DNA of 7,667 bases from DASVEG01 sp036380695. Its GTDB lineage: Bacteria; Actinomycetota; Acidimicrobiia; Acidimicrobiales; CADCTF01. A model generated the notes under the pieces. The model was not told the origin of the DNA and made no database searches. It worked only from the letters and a program-made list of their open reading frames with translations. Position numbers and translations under genes: made by a program. Location of the stretch: positions 1 through 7,667 of the forward strand of contig DASVEG010000213.1 in assembly GCA_036380695.1 (NCBI GenBank), given 5' to 3'. Of this stretch, positions 6,021 to 7,667 are shown one piece after another. Each line of letters starts with the position of its first letter. The stretch's first letter is position 1.

Positions 6021-6878
6021 CTACTTCTTCCCGTAGTCGTAGAAGCCCTTGCCGCTCTTGCGGCCGAGCTGGCCGGCGGCGACGAGGCGCTTCAGCGTGG
6101 GGCGGGGCGCGTAGTTCGGGTCCTTGAACTCCTCGTAGAGCGCGTCGAGGATCGACAGGCTCGTGTCGAGGCCGACGAGATCGAGCAGCGCGAACGGGCC
6201 CATCGGGAAGTTGCAGCCGCCCTTCATCGCCTCGTCGATGTCCTCCTTCGTGGCCACGCCCTGTTCGAAGAGGCGGACCGCGTTGTTGAGGTACGGGAAC
6301 AGGAGGTTGTTGACGATGAAGCCGGCCTGGTCCTTGACCTCGACGGCGACCTTGCCGCACTCGACGGCGAAGGCGCGGGCGGTCTCGATGGTCTCGTCGC
6401 TCGCGGTGATCGGCCGCACGATCTCGACGAGCGCCATCATCGGCGCGGGGTTGAAGAAGTGGATGCCGCACACCTTGTCGGCGCGGCCAGTCTCGATCGC
6501 CATCTCGACGACCGGGAGGGTCGACGTGTTGGTGGCGAGGATCGCGCCGTCCTTGACGATCCGGTCGAGCTCGTTGAACAGCTTCTTCTTGACGGCGAGG
6601 TCTTCGACGACCGACTCGATCACGAGGTCGCAGTCGGCGAGGTCGTGGAGGTCGGCGGTCGCGGACACGAGCGCGCCAGCCGCCTTGGCGTCCTCCTCGG
6701 AGAGCTTGCCCCGCTCGACCTGCTTGGCGAGCGACTTCTCGAGCCCGGCCACCATGGCGTCGGCGCTCTCCTTCTGGCGGCTGCGGAGCACGACCTCGTG
6801 CCCGTTCTTCGCGGCCACCTCTGCGATGCCGGAGCCCATGATCCCCGAACCGACGATGCCCACTCGCTTGATCGACAT
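6021..6878 (-). CDS. hbd: 3-hydroxybutyryl-CoA dehydrogenase
   Basis: The 285-residue protein interconverts acetoacetyl-CoA and 3-hydroxybutyryl-CoA. It has the complete 3-hydroxyacyl-CoA dehydrogenase fold: the dinucleotide motif GIVGSGIMGSG (7-17), IESVVED (87-93), NTST (117-120), the catalytic-His segment GIHFFNPAPMM (His140) and FIVNNLLFPYLN (Asn190), ending with the C-terminal domain signature GRKSGKGFYDYG. Length is typical of the single-function Hbd/PaaH/FadB2 type. After the second beta strand the usual acidic residue for NAD ribose is replaced by R32-S33-R34, suggesting a preference for NADP(H) and an anabolic role. The start fits the early dinucleotide motif and a TAGGGT -10 box 8 nt upstream. 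It is the first gene of the minus-strand run, 50 nt before the mutase, which supports an ethylmalonyl-CoA pathway role. A beta-oxidation or polyhydroxybutyrate role is also possible. Confidence 0.92.
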   Translation of the reverse strand: MSIKRVGIVGSGIMGSGIAEVAAKNGHEVVLRSRQKESADAMVAGLEKSLAKQVERGKLSEEDAKAAGALVSATADLHDLADCDLVIESVVEDLAVKKKLFNELDRIVKDGAILATNTSTLPVVEMAIETGRADKVCGIHFFNPAPMMALVEIVRPITASDETIETARAFAVECGKVAVEVKDQAGFIVNNLLFPYLNNAVRLFEQGVATKEDIDEAMKGGCNFPMGPFALLDLVGLDTSLSILDALYEEFKDPNYAPRPTLKRLVAAGQLGRKSGKGFYDYGKK

Positions 6879-6886
6879 GGGCGCGA

Positions 6887-6906
6887 ACCCTACTGATCGG
6901 TAGGGT
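6887..6906. promoter_or_regulatory. 20-bp near-perfect palindrome with divergent -10 boxes
   Basis: ACCCTAC (6887-6893) and GTAGGGT (6900-6906) are perfect reverse complements. The central six bases TGATCG also pair except for one T/G position, so 18 of 20 bases fit the dyad. Each arm contains TAGGGT reading outward, matching the TAnnnT -10 pattern. The minus-strand copy (6892-6887) lies 8 nt before the dehydrogenase ATG, with a TTGGAG -35-like hexamer at 6917-6912 and a 19-nt spacer. The dyad length suits a TetR-type dimer operator, and binding there would block the dehydrogenase promoter. No regulator gene is seen in the window. Confidence 0.6.
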
Positions 6907-6916
6907 CGGCTCTCCA

Positions 6917-6958
6917 ATGGACAAGGCGGGCCGCGGGCGGCGCTCGACACCGCGTTAG
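6917..6958 (+). other. Possible 13-codon leader ORF upstream of the methyltransferase
   Basis: ATG 6917 opens a reading frame for MDKAGRGRRSTPR that stops at 6958, 14 nt before the methyltransferase ATG. A plus-strand TAGGGT at 6901-6906 would start transcription about 4 nt before this ATG, so a leaderless leader peptide is conceivable. Short ORFs in GC-rich DNA arise by chance, and I cannot show coding bias in 13 codons. Confidence 0.15.
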
Positions 6959-6961
6959 CGT
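6956..6961 (+). promoter_or_regulatory. Candidate -10 box of the methyltransferase gene
   Basis: TAGCGT at 6956-6961 fits TAnnnT and would give a transcript starting only about 3-5 nt before ATG 6973. That agrees with the absence of any Shine-Dalgarno sequence there. No -35 element is evident, and the palindrome's plus-strand TAGGGT at 6901-6906 is a competing promoter. Confidence 0.3.
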
Positions 6962-6972
6962 GACGACTTCCC

Positions 6973-7572
6973 ATGGCCAGGTCGAACCCCATCCACGCCG
7001 CGCTGTACGACCCGTTCTCGCGTAACGCGATCGCGGACAAGCGGCGGCGGCTCATCGCCGACGCGACGGGGACGGTGCTCGAGGTCGGCGCAGGCACCGG
7101 GTTCAATCTCCGGCTGTATCGAGACGTCGAGTCGGTCTGCGTGACCGAGCCGGACGCCGCCATGCGGAAGAGGTTGTTCGACCGCGTTGCCGCGGCGGCG
7201 GTACCCGTGTCGATCCACGAGCTGCCCATCGAGTCGACCGGGTTGGGCGACGCCGCGTTCGACACCGTCGTGTGCACGTTCGTGCTCTGCACCGTCGCCG
7301 ATCAGGACGCGACGCTGCGGGAGATCCGCCGGCTGCTGCGGCCGACGGGGCGGCTGCTGTTCCTCGAGCACGTGCGGGCTCCGGGGTGGAAGGGGCGGGT
7401 GCAGGGGGTCGCCACGCCGGTGTGGTCGTCGTCCGTGGGGGGCGGGTGCCACCTCGACCGTCGCACGCTCGACGCCATCCGCGCCGCGGGGTTCGTGATC
7501 GACCGGTGCGATCGGTCGGGTGTCGTCGCGTCGGGCGTGGCCGTGCCGTCGAAGCGGGAGGCGAAGGTCTGA
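6973..7572 (+). CDS. Class I SAM-dependent methyltransferase, METTL7-like
   Basis: The 199-residue protein has a Rossmann-fold methyltransferase core: the SAM motif VLEVGAGTGFN (35-45), the acidic end of beta-2 in VTEPDAAM, FDTVVCTFVLCTV (96-108) as motif IV, and the post-motif LLRPTGRLLFLEHVRAPG. The C-terminal pattern VWSSSVGGGCHLDRRTLDAIRAAGF recalls the METTL7 (thiol methyltransferase) group and related UbiE-like enzymes. The substrate is unknown. There is no signal peptide or membrane segment. The start has no ribosome binding site, and a nearly leaderless transcript is likely. The gene is divergent from the dehydrogenase across the 6887-6906 palindrome and overlaps the next gene by one base, so those two are probably co-transcribed. 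Confidence 0.85.
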   Translation: MARSNPIHAALYDPFSRNAIADKRRRLIADATGTVLEVGAGTGFNLRLYRDVESVCVTEPDAAMRKRLFDRVAAAAVPVSIHELPIESTGLGDAAFDTVVCTFVLCTVADQDATLREIRRLLRPTGRLLFLEHVRAPGWKGRVQGVATPVWSSSVGGGCHLDRRTLDAIRAAGFVIDRCDRSGVVASGVAVPSKREAKV

Positions 7573-7667
7573 TGGCGGGGACGCTCGCGCTGGTCGGTGG
7601 GATGGAGTGGAGGGACGGTTGCTCGTTCGACCGCGAGCTGCTCGAGCTGAGCGGAGCGGACGAGGTC
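7572..7667 (+). CDS. N-terminal fragment, probable peptidase S51-like / class I glutamine amidotransferase-like protein
   Basis: ATG overlaps the methyltransferase stop by one base (TGATG), a typical sign of translational coupling, and the frame stays open to the window edge. The 32 visible residues begin MAGTLALVGG and continue with GCSFDRELLELSGADEV. A glycine-rich first beta strand followed by an acidic FDRELLxxSGADEV helix and strand resembles, from memory, the start of actinobacterial cyanophycinase/peptidase-S51-like proteins. The catalytic Ser-His-Glu region is outside the window, so function cannot be confirmed. Coding status is well supported; the family is tentative. Confidence 0.5.
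   Translation, partial: MAGTLALVGGMEWRDGCSFDRELLELSGADEV

Noticed and set aside
3655..6036. 793-codon plus-strand frame opposite the mutase and GGDEF genes
   Set aside because: It is an antisense shadow of meaA, whose catalytic and B12-binding motifs are unmistakable on the other strand.
5971..6924. Possible N-terminal extension of the mutase on the minus strand
   Set aside because: The frame is open upstream but overlaps the dehydrogenase in a shadow frame and has low-complexity Arg/Gly composition. A good ribosome binding site precedes ATG 5970.
6879..7292. N-terminal extension of the dehydrogenase beyond ATG 6878
   Set aside because: The extension runs antisense into the methyltransferase, and the dinucleotide-binding motif already begins at residue 7 from ATG 6878, as expected for the family.
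1..7667. tRNA, rRNA, CRISPR array, insertion sequence or phage/defence genes
   Set aside because: I found no regularly spaced repeats, cloverleaf-like sequence, transposase motif or terminal inverted repeats, and nearly all bases belong to ordinary metabolic-type genes.

Overview
The window is GC-rich DNA in which every gene I accept is protein-coding. It most likely comes from a member of the Actinomycetota, and my guess is an Acidimicrobiia-like lineage. The reasons are an acyl-CoA carboxylase beta subunit followed by the small actinobacterial epsilon subunit, a MeaA-type B12 mutase, and several genes that appear to be leaderless or nearly so (a TAnnnT -10 box about 7 nt before the start codon). 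I see no rRNA, tRNA, CRISPR array or insertion sequence.

Layout: (1) 1-252, minus strand, is the N-terminus of a gene leaving the window, probably the membrane part of an ABC exporter. (2) 253-350 is a compact divergent promoter region with a 17-bp inverted repeat. (3) 351-3118, plus strand, is a tight three-gene run: acyl/propionyl-CoA carboxylase beta subunit, epsilon subunit (20-nt overlap), and a calcineurin-like metallophosphoesterase. (4) 3119-3245 is a convergent gap with a short cluster of DnaA-box-like nonamers. (5) 3246-6878, minus strand, reads in transcription order: 3-hydroxybutyryl-CoA dehydrogenase, MeaA-type ethylmalonyl-CoA mutase, and a membrane protein with a degenerate GGDEF domain. 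A 30-bp imperfect inverted repeat sits between the first two. (6) 6879-6972 is a second divergent promoter region with a near-perfect 20-bp palindrome. (7) 6973-7667, plus strand, holds a METTL7-like SAM methyltransferase and, overlapping its stop, the beginning of a probable peptidase-S51-like (class I glutamine amidotransferase-like) gene cut by the window edge.

Taken together, the dehydrogenase, the mutase and the carboxylase beta/epsilon pair fit the ethylmalonyl-CoA route of acetyl-CoA assimilation: acetoacetyl-CoA to 3-hydroxybutyryl-CoA, ethylmalonyl-CoA to methylsuccinyl-CoA, and finally propionyl-CoA to methylmalonyl-CoA. The crotonyl-CoA carboxylase/reductase, epimerase, methylsuccinyl-CoA dehydrogenase, lyase and biotin-carrying alpha subunit are not in the window, so the pathway is inferred.

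No wholly new system stands out. The points most worth a second look are the GGDEF relic that keeps an RxxD I-site but has lost its catalytic motif, the structured regulatory DNA at 5979-6008 and 6887-6906, the DnaA-box-like cluster, and substitutions that may change carboxylase substrate range and dehydrogenase cofactor choice.
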